Shown here: piece by piece, positions 34,486-43,788 of the stretch | How positions within the stretch are numbered: position 1 is the stretch's first letter | Layout: each line of letters begins with the position of its first letter | Assembly: GCF_024266705.1 (NCBI RefSeq) | Contig: NZ_CP100756.1 | Span: forward strand, 2,976,001-3,040,000 | Length of the DNA: 64,000 nucleotides | Reading direction: 5' to 3' | Source of the DNA: Natrinema gelatinilyticum | GTDB taxonomy: Archaea; Halobacteriota; Halobacteria; Halobacteriales; Natrialbaceae | Program-made: the position numbers and the translations under genes | The notes under the pieces: model-generated | Told to the model about the DNA's origin: nothing | Seen by the model: only the letters and a program-made list of their open reading frames with translations | The model's database searches: none

Positions 34486-35643
34486 CTACGAACAGCCGAT
34501 CGACGACGCGATCTCGAGCAGCGGGGAATCGTCGACGAGGCTCGAGACTTCGTAGCTCAGGTCGTCGCAGGTCCAGAAGATGCTCCGAATTCGGCCGTCG
34601 CGTCGGTAGGCCGTCTGCCCGTCGAATTCGATCTGCTCGAGCACGTCGGGATTGAACCGCTGTTGTTGTCGAACGGCAACGTAGAGTTCTTTCGCGATCA
34701 CGTTCGGATCGTTGTACCAGAGCGTCGCGATGGTGCCGCCGTACTTCGGCTTCTGTTCGATCACCGTAACTCGATCGAGGACGTACGCGTCCGGCACGTC
34801 CGGGTCGGGCAGGTCGTAGGGGAGAATTTCTTCCGCGCCGGTCAGCGACTCGAAGACTCCTTCGGGCTCGGACCCGTCGGTGACGACGGTCGCACCCTCC
34901 GGCGGTTCGTACGTGAACGTTCCCGACTGTATCCCCTGATCGATCGAGAGATCCTCGTACGTGACGATCAGTTCGTGGAGCGTCTCGCCGTCCTTGGCGA
35001 CTACGTTGCGCTCTTTGATCGGATATCGGTACTCGTCGTCGATCCAGATCGTCCGGGAAACGTCCACCGTCTCGGGATCGCCGGTCACTCGCAACGGGAC
35101 GACGAAGGTCGTTTCGCCGACGACGAGATTGATCGTCGGCCCGACGTCTTCCGCCGGCGGTTTCGTCTCGATAACGTGTGTATCGCGCCCGTTTACGGTC
35201 TCCTGGCCCTCGTACCCGAGTTCGTGATTCGACCGAAGGTCCTCGAGGACGAGTCGGACCCCGTCAGTGTCGACCTTGTTCGGGTGATACTGTTTGTCAA
35301 CCGTTTCGGTCTTCGGGTTGTACTCCCACGTCGTCGCACGGTTCGTCACGGTGACCGAACCGGCGGGGGTGTCGGGATCAGTCGACTCGACTACCTCGAT
35401 GCGCTGTTTGGCCGGCGGGGCCCGTGCGAGACGCTCGACTCTTTCGACCGACCCATCGGGAGCGTCGACCTGCATGGTTCGACGGGCCGTCAGGTCGTGC
35501 ATGTGACGGCGCGTCTCGATCGCGGACTCGAGGAGTTCGTCACTCGTCGGCTGCTCGCCGTTCGTGTCGTCGCTGTCAGGGGTGGTTGCACAGCCGGGGA
35601 ATGCAACTGCCGCCCCGATCGCTACTATCTGCCGGCGATTCAT
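34486..35643 (-). CDS. LolA-like lipoprotein
   Basis: 385 residues. The N terminus MNRRQIVAIGAAVAFPGC is a signal peptide with a lipobox-type Cys, so it is a lipid-anchored exterior protein. The body is rich in beta strands with the pattern HDLTARRTMQVDAPDG, TTWEYNPKTETVDKQYHPN and DVSRTIWIDDEYRYPIKER, as in LolA/RseB-like and DUF-type outer lipoproteins of haloarchaea. The ligand may be a lipid, but this is inference. A distant paralogue is at 60266 (same WIDTEYTYPLKEKV motif). Confidence 0.78.
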   Translation of the reverse strand: MNRRQIVAIGAAVAFPGCATTPDSDDTNGEQPTSDELLESAIETRRHMHDLTARRTMQVDAPDGSVERVERLARAPPAKQRIEVVESTDPDTPAGSVTVTNRATTWEYNPKTETVDKQYHPNKVDTDGVRLVLEDLRSNHELGYEGQETVNGRDTHVIETKPPAEDVGPTINLVVGETTFVVPLRVTGDPETVDVSRTIWIDDEYRYPIKERNVVAKDGETLHELIVTYEDLSIDQGIQSGTFTYEPPEGATVVTDGSEPEGVFESLTGAEEILPYDLPDPDVPDAYVLDRVTVIEQKPKYGGTIATLWYNDPNVIAKELYVAVRQQQRFNPDVLEQIEFDGQTAYRRDGRIRSIFWTCDDLSYEVSSLVDDSPLLEIASSIGCS

Positions 35644-35745
35644 ACGTGTGAGAGTCCTAACTTAATTCATAAATGTGTTGGTCTGAATCGACAGCCGGCG
35701 ACACGGAACCCTGGGATTATGTAGCCACCCGATAGATACCTTCGC

Positions 35746-36933
35746 ATGAACGTGGACGTTGATCTCACTCCCCTTCGCGAGTACCTCTCGGAAACCGGCC
35801 TAGACGGGTACCTGATCGACGACGACGCGTCGGACGCCGACCAGCGGTACGTCTCCGGGTTCAGCGCTCCCGATCCCTACCAGACGCTAGTAACCGCTTC
35901 GGAGGTCCACGTGCTCGTCTCGGGTCTCGAGTACGGCCGCGCGAAATCGGAGGCGAACGCCGACTCGGTCTCCCGACGTGCGGACTACGAGTACCAGCGG
36001 CTGGTAGCAGAGCACGGCCAGTACGAGGGGAAAATACGGACTCTGGCGGCGTTTTGTCGGGAACACGAGGTCTCGTCGATCGCCGTTCCGCGAAACTTCC
36101 CAACGGGAACCGCGGACGGACTCCGGGAACGCGGTCTCGAGGTGACGGTCGAACCCGACGGGATCGTGACTGACGTCCGCGCGAAGAAAACTGACTGGGA
36201 GGTCGAGCAGATTCGAGCGACCCAGCGGGCCAACGAAGCGGCGATGGCGCGAGCCGAGGAACTGATCGCGACCGCCGACATCGACGACGGCGTCCTCGTT
36301 CGCGACGGGACGCCACTTACCAGCGAGCGCGTCACGGAGGAAATCGAGATCACCCTGCTGCGACACGGCTGCGGGCTCGACGAAACCATCGTCGCCTGTG
36401 GGGCCGACGGCGCCGATCCCCACGACAGGGGCAGCGGGCCGCTCGAGTCAGGCGAGTTGATCGTGATCGACATTTTCCCGCGGGACAAGGACACGGGCTA
36501 CTTCGCGGACATGACCCGGACGTTCGCCCGCGGCGACCCCGGTGAGGAGGCTCGGCGGCGCTACGATGTCACGCTCGCGGCCTACGAGGCCGCACTCGAG
36601 ACCGTTCGGGCCGGCGTCACGGGTGCCGACGTCCACGACGCCGCCTGCGACGTAATCGAAGACGCGGGCTACGCGACGATCCGGAGCGATCCGAACGCCG
36701 AGACGGGATTCATTCACAGCACCGGCCACGGCGTCGGCCTCGACATCCACGAGCAGCCGAGCGTCTCGCCGTCTGGCGGCGGTCTCGAACCGGGTCACGT
36801 GATCTCGATCGAACCCGGCATCTACGACCCCGCGGTCGGCGGCGTCCGCATCGAGGACCTCGTGGTCGTCACCGCGGACGGATACGAGAACCTGACCGAC
36901 TATCGGATCGGGCTCGAGCCGACCGCCGACTGA
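35746..36933 (+). CDS. Xaa-Pro aminopeptidase-like M24 metallopeptidase
   Basis: 395 residues. The N-terminal creatinase-like domain (to about 150) precedes the pita-bread M24 domain. Metal ligands and active-site residues are in VIDIFPRDKDTGYFADMTRTF (Asp, Asp), GHGVGLDIHEQPS (His), SIEPGIYDPAVGGVRIEDLV (Glu, Glu). It would remove N-terminal residues before proline or act on dipeptides. It is a monocistronic gene. The methionine aminopeptidase alternative is unlikely given the creatinase domain. Confidence 0.9.
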   Translation: MNVDVDLTPLREYLSETGLDGYLIDDDASDADQRYVSGFSAPDPYQTLVTASEVHVLVSGLEYGRAKSEANADSVSRRADYEYQRLVAEHGQYEGKIRTLAAFCREHEVSSIAVPRNFPTGTADGLRERGLEVTVEPDGIVTDVRAKKTDWEVEQIRATQRANEAAMARAEELIATADIDDGVLVRDGTPLTSERVTEEIEITLLRHGCGLDETIVACGADGADPHDRGSGPLESGELIVIDIFPRDKDTGYFADMTRTFARGDPGEEARRRYDVTLAAYEAALETVRAGVTGADVHDAACDVIEDAGYATIRSDPNAETGFIHSTGHGVGLDIHEQPSVSPSGGGLEPGHVISIEPGIYDPAVGGVRIEDLVVVTADGYENLTDYRIGLEPTAD

Positions 36934-36966
36934 ATCGCTCCGCCGCGAGCCCACCGTGACCTCGAG

Positions 36967-37983
36967 TTAGCGATAGCCGCCGCCGGCCCCGCCGCGAGCC
37001 TCGTCGATGCGCTCGAACTGGTCGTCGTCGAGGTCAACCTCGACCGCGCCGACGTTCTCCGCGAGTTGCTCGGGCGTCCGCGCGCCGACGATCGGGACGC
37101 ACGTAAAGCGTTCTTGTGCCATCAGCCACTGCAGTGACACCTGCGCCGGAGTGGCGTCGACCTCGTCTGCGACCGACTCCACCGCCTCGAGGACGTTCCA
37201 GGCGGTCTCACTCGTGTATCGGTCCTCGAAGAGGTCAGTGAGGGTGCCGCGGGAGCCGTCGGGCGCAATCACGGTCCCATCTTCCGCGCGTTCGTATTTT
37301 CCGGTGAGGAAGCCGCCAGCGAGCGGCGAGTACGGACAGACGGCGATATCCTGGTCGGCACAGACTTCGAGATAACCGGCGACGGCGTCCGTGTCGGCCG
37401 CGTTGAACATCGGCTGGGTGACGTCGAAACGTTCGAGCCCCTCGACATCGCTTTCCCACAGCGCCTTCGTGAGTTTCCAGGCCGCCATGCTCGAGGCGCC
37501 GAGGTAGTGGACTTTTCCCTCGCGGACGAGCTCCGTGAGCGTCCGGAGCGTCTCCCGAATCGGCGTGTCATCGTCCCAGCGGTGGATGTAGTAGAGGTCG
37601 AGGTAGTCGGTTCCGAGGCGATCGAGAGTGCCCTCGACCTGGGCGCGGATGTGCTTCCGGCCGAGGCCGGAGTCGTTGGGCCCCGGTTCACCCCGGCCGT
37701 CGAAGGGGAAGTAGACCTTCGAGGCAATGACGAGGTCCTCGCGATGGTGGTCGCGATCCGCGAACCACTCTCCGATCCAGCGCTCGCTCGTGCCGTCCGG
37801 ATCGCCATAGACGTTCGCCGTGTCGATGAAGTTGATGCCGGCGTCCCATGCCTCGTCGAGCAATGCTCGAGCCTCCTCGCGGTTCGTTTCGACGGTCCCG
37901 CCACTTTCCTTTCCGAAGCGCCAGGTTCCGAAGCAGAGTTTCGAGACGGTCGTCCCCGTGTTTCCGAGCGTCGTATACTCCAT
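36967..37983 (-). CDS. Aldo/keto reductase
   Basis: 338 residues of the AKR TIM-barrel superfamily. EYTTLGNTGTTVSKLCFGTW at the start, DTANVYGDPDGTSERWIGEW with catalytic Asp and Tyr, VIASKVYFPF with catalytic Lys and YYIHRWDDDTPI with His are the expected tetrad elements. It reduces carbonyls with NADPH; substrate unknown. The ATG at 37983 is used since the family begins MEYTTLG. Confidence 0.92.
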   Translation of the reverse strand: MEYTTLGNTGTTVSKLCFGTWRFGKESGGTVETNREEARALLDEAWDAGINFIDTANVYGDPDGTSERWIGEWFADRDHHREDLVIASKVYFPFDGRGEPGPNDSGLGRKHIRAQVEGTLDRLGTDYLDLYYIHRWDDDTPIRETLRTLTELVREGKVHYLGASSMAAWKLTKALWESDVEGLERFDVTQPMFNAADTDAVAGYLEVCADQDIAVCPYSPLAGGFLTGKYERAEDGTVIAPDGSRGTLTDLFEDRYTSETAWNVLEAVESVADEVDATPAQVSLQWLMAQERFTCVPIVGARTPEQLAENVGAVEVDLDDDQFERIDEARGGAGGGYR

Positions 37984-38044
37984 GGAGTCGGATTCAGCGG
38001 CGAGGATCAAAACAAGTCGGGAAGCGGCGATCGGTTCGTTGCAG

Positions 38045-38434
38045 TCAGTACGTACGTATCTCGAGGCCGTCGACTCGTTCGAAGTGATCGAGGTTGTCGG
38101 TCACGACCGGGACGTCGTTGACGAGTGCGGTCGCAGCGATCATCACGTCTGCGTCGTCGATCGGGGCATCGTTTTGCCGCAGCGTCGCGTTGATTTCACC
38201 AGCAGTCGTGGCGCACTCTCTGTCGAACGGTAGTTCCCGAACGTCACCGAGCAGATTCTTCACGACGCCCCGCTCACGGTCGGACGAGTCCGCGAGGTGA
38301 ATCCCTTCCCAGAGTTCCATCACGGTGACCGGACTCACCTGCGCCGTGCCGCCCTCGTCGATCGACCTGACCGCGTCTTGCACCGTCTCCTCCCCGCGTA
38401 GCACGTCGACGAGAAACGAGGTGTCGAGAATCAT
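38045..38434 (-). CDS. vapC: VapC-type PIN-domain toxin
   Basis: 129 residues, a PIN nuclease. The acidic active-site residues appear in MILDTSFLVDVL (Asp4), VMELWEGIHL (Glu) and DDADVMIAATAL (Asp), with a late Asp in VVTDNLDHFERV. VapC toxins cleave tRNA or rRNA when free of the antitoxin. It overlaps the antitoxin gene by four bases and is transcribed with it. Confidence 0.92.
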   Translation of the reverse strand: MILDTSFLVDVLRGEETVQDAVRSIDEGGTAQVSPVTVMELWEGIHLADSSDRERGVVKNLLGDVRELPFDRECATTAGEINATLRQNDAPIDDADVMIAATALVNDVPVVTDNLDHFERVDGLEIRTY

Positions 38435-38676
38435 TCGAGCGCGTCCGCGATCCGTTCGACTCGGTCACGCGATTCGTTCGTCCGCTCGGTCCGCCGTCGC
38501 GAGACGATCCCTTCCAGTTCGTCCGCCGTGTCTTCCCGTAACGCCCCGTAGTACTCCTCGAGCGTCGCACCCTCCGTCAACCGACGAACGACGTCGCTGA
38601 AGCTCTCGTTCTCGCGCTTCTCTGCCCGGAGTCGTTCGTACGCATCGTCCGCCAGTGAGATCGTTTTGGTCCCCAT
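38431..38676 (-). CDS. vapB: VapB-family antitoxin
   Basis: 81 residues. The N-terminal KTISLADDAYERLRAEKREN matches the archaeal VapB (DUF217) type that uses a short ribbon-helix-helix-like or similar DNA-binding head; the rest (EEYYGALREDTADELEGIVS) would wrap the VapC active site. It precedes vapC with a 4-base overlap. The palindrome 10-23 bases before its start is a natural autorepression site. Confidence 0.88.
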   Translation of the reverse strand: MGTKTISLADDAYERLRAEKRENESFSDVVRRLTEGATLEEYYGALREDTADELEGIVSRRRTERTNESRDRVERIADALE

Positions 38677-38685
38677 GTCTGTGTA

Positions 38686-38699
38686 TGTGTACGTACACA
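38686..38699 (-). promoter_or_regulatory. Palindromic operator of vapBC
   Basis: TGTGTACGTACACA is a perfect 14-bp palindrome, with further imperfect repeats of TGTG/CACA around it (ctgtgtatgtgtac). It lies 10-23 bases before the vapB start, where the promoter of a leaderless gene would be. Binding by the VapBC complex is inferred from typical autoregulation. Confidence 0.6.
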
Positions 38700-38819
38700 G
38701 TGTGTAAAATCTATCGCACTGGTGAATCCCTGACGTGCCGAACCGAACGAGGAGCCGACACCGATACAGCCGTTACGGCTTCCCGAAGTTACTAAGCCCT
38801 CTGCAGTCACGTACCGGTG

Positions 38820-40448
38820 ATGAACAACTGGTGGCGGCGAATCGTCCTCTCGCTGGTCGGGGTTCTCAGTCTGGTTCTCGTGTACGCGAAACTCTACCAG
38901 AGGGGGATGGCCGCGTTCGAGGGAGAAAACAAAACGTACGTGGAATCGATCCAGACCGTAGTCGAGACCCTGACCACGGTCGGATTCGGCGGGGATGCAC
39001 CGTGGGACAGCACCGTGATGAACATCTTTGTGATCGGCATGATCCTCACGGGCGTTTCACTCGTCTTCCTCGCCTTGCCGCTCATCGTCGTTCCTCTGTT
39101 TCGGGAGGCCCTCGAGGATCGGCCGCCGGAGACGACCGACCTCTCCGACCACGTCGTAATCTGCTCGTACACGCCGCGGTCGGACGTCCTCGCAGAGGAA
39201 CTCGAGGCGGCGAACGTGCCGTACGTGTTCGTCGACGACGACCCCGAACTCGTCGTCGATCTCAGTCGGGAGGGCACCGACGCGATATACGGCGAACTCG
39301 ACCAGGAGGAGACGCTTCGCGCGGCGAACGCCGCCGAGGCCCACGCACTCGTCACCGACGTCGACGACGAGACCAACGCGATAGTGATCCTCACCGCGCG
39401 CGAACTCTCGAGCGACCTCAGGATCGTCAGCGTCGCCGAAAACGAGGACGTCGCGAGCTATCACCGGTACGCCGGTGCCGACGAGATCGTTCGTCCGCGG
39501 CGGGTGCTCGGCCAGAGCCTCGCGCGAAAGGCGACGACGACCGTCTCGGCCGAACTCCGCGACACGATCGAGGTCAGCGAGGAGCTCGCGGTGACCGAAC
39601 TGCTCGTCCAGGAGCAAAGCGACCTGGTCGGCCAGACGATACCCGAGTCTGGTATTCGAGATCGGATGGGGATCACCGTCATCGGCGCATGGTTCAACGG
39701 CGAGTTCGTCCCCGTTCCCGGTCCTGACCACCGAGTCGACGGGAACACGATTTTGCTCGTCGCGGGCCGGCGCGACGACCTCTCGGAACTGAAAACGCGG
39801 ACCGTGTCGACCTTGCGACATCGTCGTGATCGGGTTGTCGTCGGCGGGTACGGCGCCGTCGGCCGAACGGCAGTAGAAACCCTCGCAGACGACGGCGTCA
39901 CAACCTGCGTCATCGATCACGAGGAGATGCCGGGTGTCGATATCGTCGGGGACGTCACCACCGAGAACGATCTCGAGTCCGCCGCCGTCGACGATTCTCG
40001 GTCGATCATTCTCACCCTCGACGACGATGCGACGACGATCTACGCGACACTGATCCTGAAACAGGTGGCACCCAACATCGAAATCATTGCGCGAGCGAAC
40101 GAGCCGAAGAACATTCCCAAGCTCTACCGGGCTGGGGCGGAGTACGTCCTCTCGTTGTCGACGGTAACCGGTCGGATGCTCGCGTCCGTCCTGATCGAAG
40201 ACGAGGAGATACTGACGCCGGAGACGCAGTTCGAACTTGTCCGGACGGCCACACCACAGATCGCCGACCGAAGCCTCGGCGACGTCGACCTGCGGGCGCG
40301 GACCGGGTGTACAGTCGTCGCGGCCGAACGCGGTGATGAGCTATTGACGGACCTCGGCCCGGAATTTACCGTCCTCGAGGACGACACCCTGATCGTCGCG
40401 GGGAGCGACGAGGCGATCAATCGTTTCGTCGCGCTCGCGACCGAGTAG
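38820..40448 (+). CDS. K+ channel-like protein with two RCK domains
   Basis: 542 residues. The first 90 hold two membrane helices (RIVLSLVGVLSLVLVYAKLY and IGMILTGVSLVFLALPLIVV) with the pore loop TTVGFGG; this is close to the K+ selectivity sequence TVGYG. Two TrkA-N (NAD-binding) domains follow at about 108-220 (VVICSYTPRSDVLAEELEAA) and 338-450 (RVVVGGYGAVGRTAVETLAD), each with a TrkA-C-like domain. It should be a ligand-gated potassium channel. The ATG at 38820 is used. Confidence 0.88.
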   Translation: MNNWWRRIVLSLVGVLSLVLVYAKLYQRGMAAFEGENKTYVESIQTVVETLTTVGFGGDAPWDSTVMNIFVIGMILTGVSLVFLALPLIVVPLFREALEDRPPETTDLSDHVVICSYTPRSDVLAEELEAANVPYVFVDDDPELVVDLSREGTDAIYGELDQEETLRAANAAEAHALVTDVDDETNAIVILTARELSSDLRIVSVAENEDVASYHRYAGADEIVRPRRVLGQSLARKATTTVSAELRDTIEVSEELAVTELLVQEQSDLVGQTIPESGIRDRMGITVIGAWFNGEFVPVPGPDHRVDGNTILLVAGRRDDLSELKTRTVSTLRHRRDRVVVGGYGAVGRTAVETLADDGVTTCVIDHEEMPGVDIVGDVTTENDLESAAVDDSRSIILTLDDDATTIYATLILKQVAPNIEIIARANEPKNIPKLYRAGAEYVLSLSTVTGRMLASVLIEDEEILTPETQFELVRTATPQIADRSLGDVDLRARTGCTVVAAERGDELLTDLGPEFTVLEDDTLIVAGSDEAINRFVALATE

Positions 40449-41402
40449 TCAGAACGAGGGCAGGACTTCCTCCGCGTAGAACTCGAGCGCCATATCCTGA
40501 TCGGGCCCGATCTGGTGGAAGTAGACGTGGTCGTAGCCGGCGTCGAGCGCGTTCTCGATACTGTCGATGTGGGCCTGCGGATCGGGATCGGTGGTCGTTC
40601 CCGACTCGGCGATATCTTCCCGATCGACCATCTGGGCGGCCTGCTTGAAGTGGGCCGGGGTCGACAGCTCCTGGCCGAGTTCGCCCGGGATCGACCCGTT
40701 CGGCCACTGCTCGTAGACGGTGTCGATCGCTTCGTCCTCGGTTTCGGCGTAGCAGCCGTGTAGTTGCGTGAACGTCGGTCCGTCGCCGCCAGCCTCTTCG
40801 TACGCCTCGACCGGCTCTTCTCTCGGCCCGGAGCACCAGAGGCCGTCGGCGTGATCGGCCGTCCACTGGGCGGTCTGGGTCCCGAACGCGCTGGCGATCG
40901 TCGTCGGCTGCTCGTCGGGCACGGTGAACAGTTGCGCGTTCTCGATCGTATAGTGCTCGCCGTGGTGGCTCGTCGTCTTGCCCGTCCACAGTTTCCGCAT
41001 TGCGTTCATCGCCTCCTCCAGTTTCTCGAGGCGGACGTCGTGTTCGGGCCAGCGTTCGCCCGTGACGTGTTCGTTCAGGTTCTCTCCCGTGCCGACGCCG
41101 AACGTGAACCGGTCGCCGAGCATCTCGTCCACGGTGGCGACCGCGTGGGCGACGTTGACCGGATGGATCCGGGTCGTCGGACAGGTGACGCCGGTGCCGA
41201 CCTCAATCTCGTCTGTCGCTTCCGCGATTCCACCCAGCGTGGACCAGACGAACGGCGACTCGCCCTGCGCAGAAATCCACGGATGGAAGTGGTCCGAGAT
41301 GGAGACGAAATCGAAGCCCACGTCTTCGGCGCTGCGGGCGATATCGACGAGTTCCGTCGGACCGAACTCTTCGCTCGAGAGGGTGTATCCGAGTTTTGGC
41401 AT
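40449..41402 (-). CDS. F420-dependent LLM-class oxidoreductase (TIGR03557-like)
   Basis: 317 residues, a TIM barrel of the luciferase-like monooxygenase superfamily. Strong features are MPKLGYTLSSEEFGPTELV, GFDFVSISDHFHPWISAQGE, EVGTGVTCPTTRIHPV and FGVGTGENLNEHVTGERWPE, the last typical of F420-dependent glucose-6-phosphate dehydrogenase relatives. The cofactor is probably coenzyme F420, common in haloarchaea; the substrate is unknown. It converges with the K+ channel gene, directly adjacent. Confidence 0.9.
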   Translation of the reverse strand: MPKLGYTLSSEEFGPTELVDIARSAEDVGFDFVSISDHFHPWISAQGESPFVWSTLGGIAEATDEIEVGTGVTCPTTRIHPVNVAHAVATVDEMLGDRFTFGVGTGENLNEHVTGERWPEHDVRLEKLEEAMNAMRKLWTGKTTSHHGEHYTIENAQLFTVPDEQPTTIASAFGTQTAQWTADHADGLWCSGPREEPVEAYEEAGGDGPTFTQLHGCYAETEDEAIDTVYEQWPNGSIPGELGQELSTPAHFKQAAQMVDREDIAESGTTTDPDPQAHIDSIENALDAGYDHVYFHQIGPDQDMALEFYAEEVLPSF

Positions 41403-41534
41403 TCCCGATTTGGTAGCACTGACCGGCGGGTAACGGTTGAGCCTGCGAGGGCAGCCTTGCACACGACCCGGATCGGTCCACCGACGACCACGCCACCGGC
41501 GTTCCGGACGAGAAGATGGAACGTGTCATGGTCG

Positions 41535-41616
41535 ACGGCGGACTACTGTACGTCATTGCCGGTGCAACCGCGGCCGTCCTGCAGGTGCACCGGTACACTG
41601 GTACAGCAGACCGTAG
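41535..41616 (+). repeat. 83-bp terminal-inverted-repeat element, copy A
   Basis: Left arm cggactactgtacgtcattg, core around ccgcggccgtcctgca, right arm caccggtacactggtacagc ending cagaccgta. The arms are inverted relatives of each other (gtac-rich), as in a miniature transposon. It shares the arms and an added downstream hairpin with copy B at 43578, in the same orientation. The outermost left bases are degenerate. Confidence 0.75.
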
Positions 41617-41618
41617 AC

Positions 41619-41655
41619 ACGAGGGCCAGCGTCGGAACGGGGCGTGGCCCTGCAG
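41619..41655 (+). repeat. Hairpin next to copy A
   Basis: cacgagggccagc is followed by the loop gtcggaacggg and an imperfect return arm containing tggccct. The first arm is identical to that of the hairpin after copy B, while the 11-base loop is the exact reverse complement of the loop there. Confidence 0.6.
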
Positions 41656-41940
41656 GTCGTCGACGTCTACGACCACAGCGTGACGTTCAGGCTGGGCGAA
41701 CGCGACCGCTACTACCCACGACCTGACCTCCAACAGTGGACCGGCCCCCGGCTGACCCGGTCCGCGGACGGTCGCTGACGCTCGGCTCGACGTTCACGGA
41801 CTGTCCGCCGCCGGAGTGGTGCGGCCGGTCGCTCGAGCCGTCCGAGCCCTTAATCCGTCGAGTATACCAGGAGGTCGAGCTAAGGCGGTGGGCTCGGATG
41901 GTGTCCAGCACGGTAATCTCCAGGAGGACGGACGACACCA

Positions 41941-43221
41941 ATGAGCGATCCCGATCGGACGGCGTTCCAGTGGGCGAGCGGTCAGGACGAATCGAATCGA
42001 GCGACCGACACCGCCGGCGACACAGGGAGTGGACCCGGACCGTCCCGGCGGGCGTTACTGCGGAGCGGCGTCGCCGTCGGGACGGTCGCCGCGCTCAGTG
42101 CGGTTCCGGGCATGCCCGCCGGGGCCCGGACCGCGACACGGACCGTGATGTTCACCGGGTGTGCGAAGGACGGGGCGGTCACCCTGGTCGACGCGGACAC
42201 CTTCGAACACATCCGATCGATCGACGTCTACCCCGACCAGGACAAGGAGGACGCACTGAACGACGCGGTCGACCAGGTCGAGCCCGTGCTCTTGAACACC
42301 CTCGTCCGGGACAACTATCTCGAACACGCCAACGTCTCGCCGGACGGGCGGACGCTGTACGCCGCCCGAGGCCACGTCGGTGACGTCATCGCCGTTGACA
42401 TCGAAACGGGCGAGAAGCTGTGGGAGACGGAGCTCGAGGGGTTCCGCGCCGACCACCAGCTCATCTCGTCCGACGGCGACTACCTCTACACCTCCGACCT
42501 CACGATGGATCAGATCGACAAAATCGACACCGAGACGGGGGCCATCGTGGCCCGGGGGATGGTACGGGACCTGCCCCACGGCATCCACTACCACCGGATC
42601 CCGACCTTGGGCTCGGGGGAGGTGTTGATCAACGGTAGTCTCGGGAACATGCTGTTCCCGGACGCGACGACCGGCGACCCCCTCGAACACCAGCTCACGT
42701 TCATGGATCCCGAGTCGATGCAGGTCCTGCGGACCATGGACTTCGAGAACGGGGTGCGGCCGATGGCAGTCACCCACGACGGTCGGAAGATCTACGTCCA
42801 GGTCTCGTATTTCCACGGGTTCCACGAGTACGACTCCGTCGAGGACCGGATCACCCGCACGAAACACCTGCCCAAGACCGAGCACGTCCCGGAGGACGAG
42901 CGCGACTACCCCGCCCAGTCCGCCCACCACGGGATCGGGCTCTCCGGCGACGGGAAGTACATCTGCGTCGCGGCGACCACCGGCTGGTACGTCGCCATCG
43001 TGCGCCGGCGCGATCTCGAACTGGTCGAGACGATCCCAGTCGGGGAGTACCCCTACTGGGTCCAGACGACCCCCGATGGCGTGCACGCATTCGTCCCCGT
43101 CCGGAGAGATAACGAGGTCTCGGTCATCAGCTACGCGGACCAGGAGGAGGTTGCACGGATCCCGACGGGCAGCCACCCCCACGTGGTCGAGTCCGAGGAC
43201 GTGCCCGAAGCGATCCTCTGA
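41941..43221 (+). CDS. Tat-exported YncE-like beta-propeller protein
   Basis: 426 residues. A Tat signal PSRRALLRSGVAVGTVAALS (about 35-55) directs export. The rest consists of seven-blade WD/YVTN-type repeats: GAVTLVDADTFEHIRSIDVY, NVSPDGRTLYAARGHVGDVI, GLSGDGKYICVAATTGWYVA, and HAFVPVRRDNEVSVISYADQ. Such proteins scaffold or bind ligands, and no catalytic residue is seen. It lies exactly between two same-oriented copies of a small repeat element (41535 and 43578), which suggests movement as a cassette. GC content is very high. Confidence 0.82.
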   Translation: MSDPDRTAFQWASGQDESNRATDTAGDTGSGPGPSRRALLRSGVAVGTVAALSAVPGMPAGARTATRTVMFTGCAKDGAVTLVDADTFEHIRSIDVYPDQDKEDALNDAVDQVEPVLLNTLVRDNYLEHANVSPDGRTLYAARGHVGDVIAVDIETGEKLWETELEGFRADHQLISSDGDYLYTSDLTMDQIDKIDTETGAIVARGMVRDLPHGIHYHRIPTLGSGEVLINGSLGNMLFPDATTGDPLEHQLTFMDPESMQVLRTMDFENGVRPMAVTHDGRKIYVQVSYFHGFHEYDSVEDRITRTKHLPKTEHVPEDERDYPAQSAHHGIGLSGDGKYICVAATTGWYVAIVRRRDLELVETIPVGEYPYWVQTTPDGVHAFVPVRRDNEVSVISYADQEEVARIPTGSHPHVVESEDVPEAIL

Positions 43222-43577
43222 TCGACCGTCCACCGTGGACCGGGTGCCGAGAACAACTCGCCCGACGGCGAGCGGCGACTGCGGTCCCACCAGTGGCGCC
43301 GCGCTACCGGCTCCCAGTTGTCCGACCCGCTCGGGGCCCGGGAGCGCCGACCAAAGCTTTAAATTTTCCGATGTTTATCGTTTCCCGCTGGCCACACCAT
43401 CGTCGACCCACCGCTTTCGGCCAGCACCCCACCCGTGGCGGGCGGTGTCGCTTCCATCGCCCCCGCCGCTCCCATCGCTCTCTCACCACCAGCGGCGCCG
43501 ACGAACTCGTCGATCCCCGGAGTCCGCGGCGGTCCTGGGGTCCGAGGTCGAGAGGGGTTGCTCGCCGAGCGGATGAT
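43222..43577. other. Intergenic region after the beta-propeller gene
   Basis: 356 bases with no supported gene. It contains an AT-rich patch (aagctttaaattttccgatg, 43355-43374) that resembles a promoter but has no gene after it before the repeat at 43578. Possibly the scar of a lost gene. Confidence 0.45.
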
Positions 43578-43660
43578 CTGATACGGACTACTGTACGTCA
43601 TTACCGGTGCAATCGCAGGACGGTCGCGGTTTCACCGGTACATTGGTACAACAGACCGTA
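43578..43660 (+). repeat. 83-bp terminal-inverted-repeat element, copy B (inverted core)
   Basis: Starts ctgatacggactactgtac and ends gtacaacagaccgta. The arms match copy A in the same orientation, but the 18-base core tcgcaggacggtcgcggt is in the opposite orientation relative to the arms when compared with copies A and C. ORFs within are short and not supported. Confidence 0.8.
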
Positions 43661-43662
43661 GA

Positions 43663-43699
43663 CACGAGGGCCAGCCCCGTTCCGACGCTGGCCCTCGTG
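43663..43699 (+). repeat. 13-bp perfect hairpin next to copy B
   Basis: CACGAGGGCCAGC (43663-43675) pairs perfectly with GCTGGCCCTCGTG (43687-43699); the loop is cccgttccgac. It could act as a transcription terminator without T tract, or as a part of the repeat unit, since a related hairpin follows copy A. Confidence 0.7.
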
Positions 43700-43788
43700 A
43701 GCGTCGGCGACGTCGTCAGGGACCGCGGCTGGTCGATCGTTACTCTCGAAATCGAACTCCTTACCCGCACTCCCTGAAAATCACCTGT

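Noticed and set aside
41203..41733. 176-codon minus-strand frame across repeat copy A and the F420 gene start
   Set aside because: It runs through the repeat and overlaps a firm gene; no domain.
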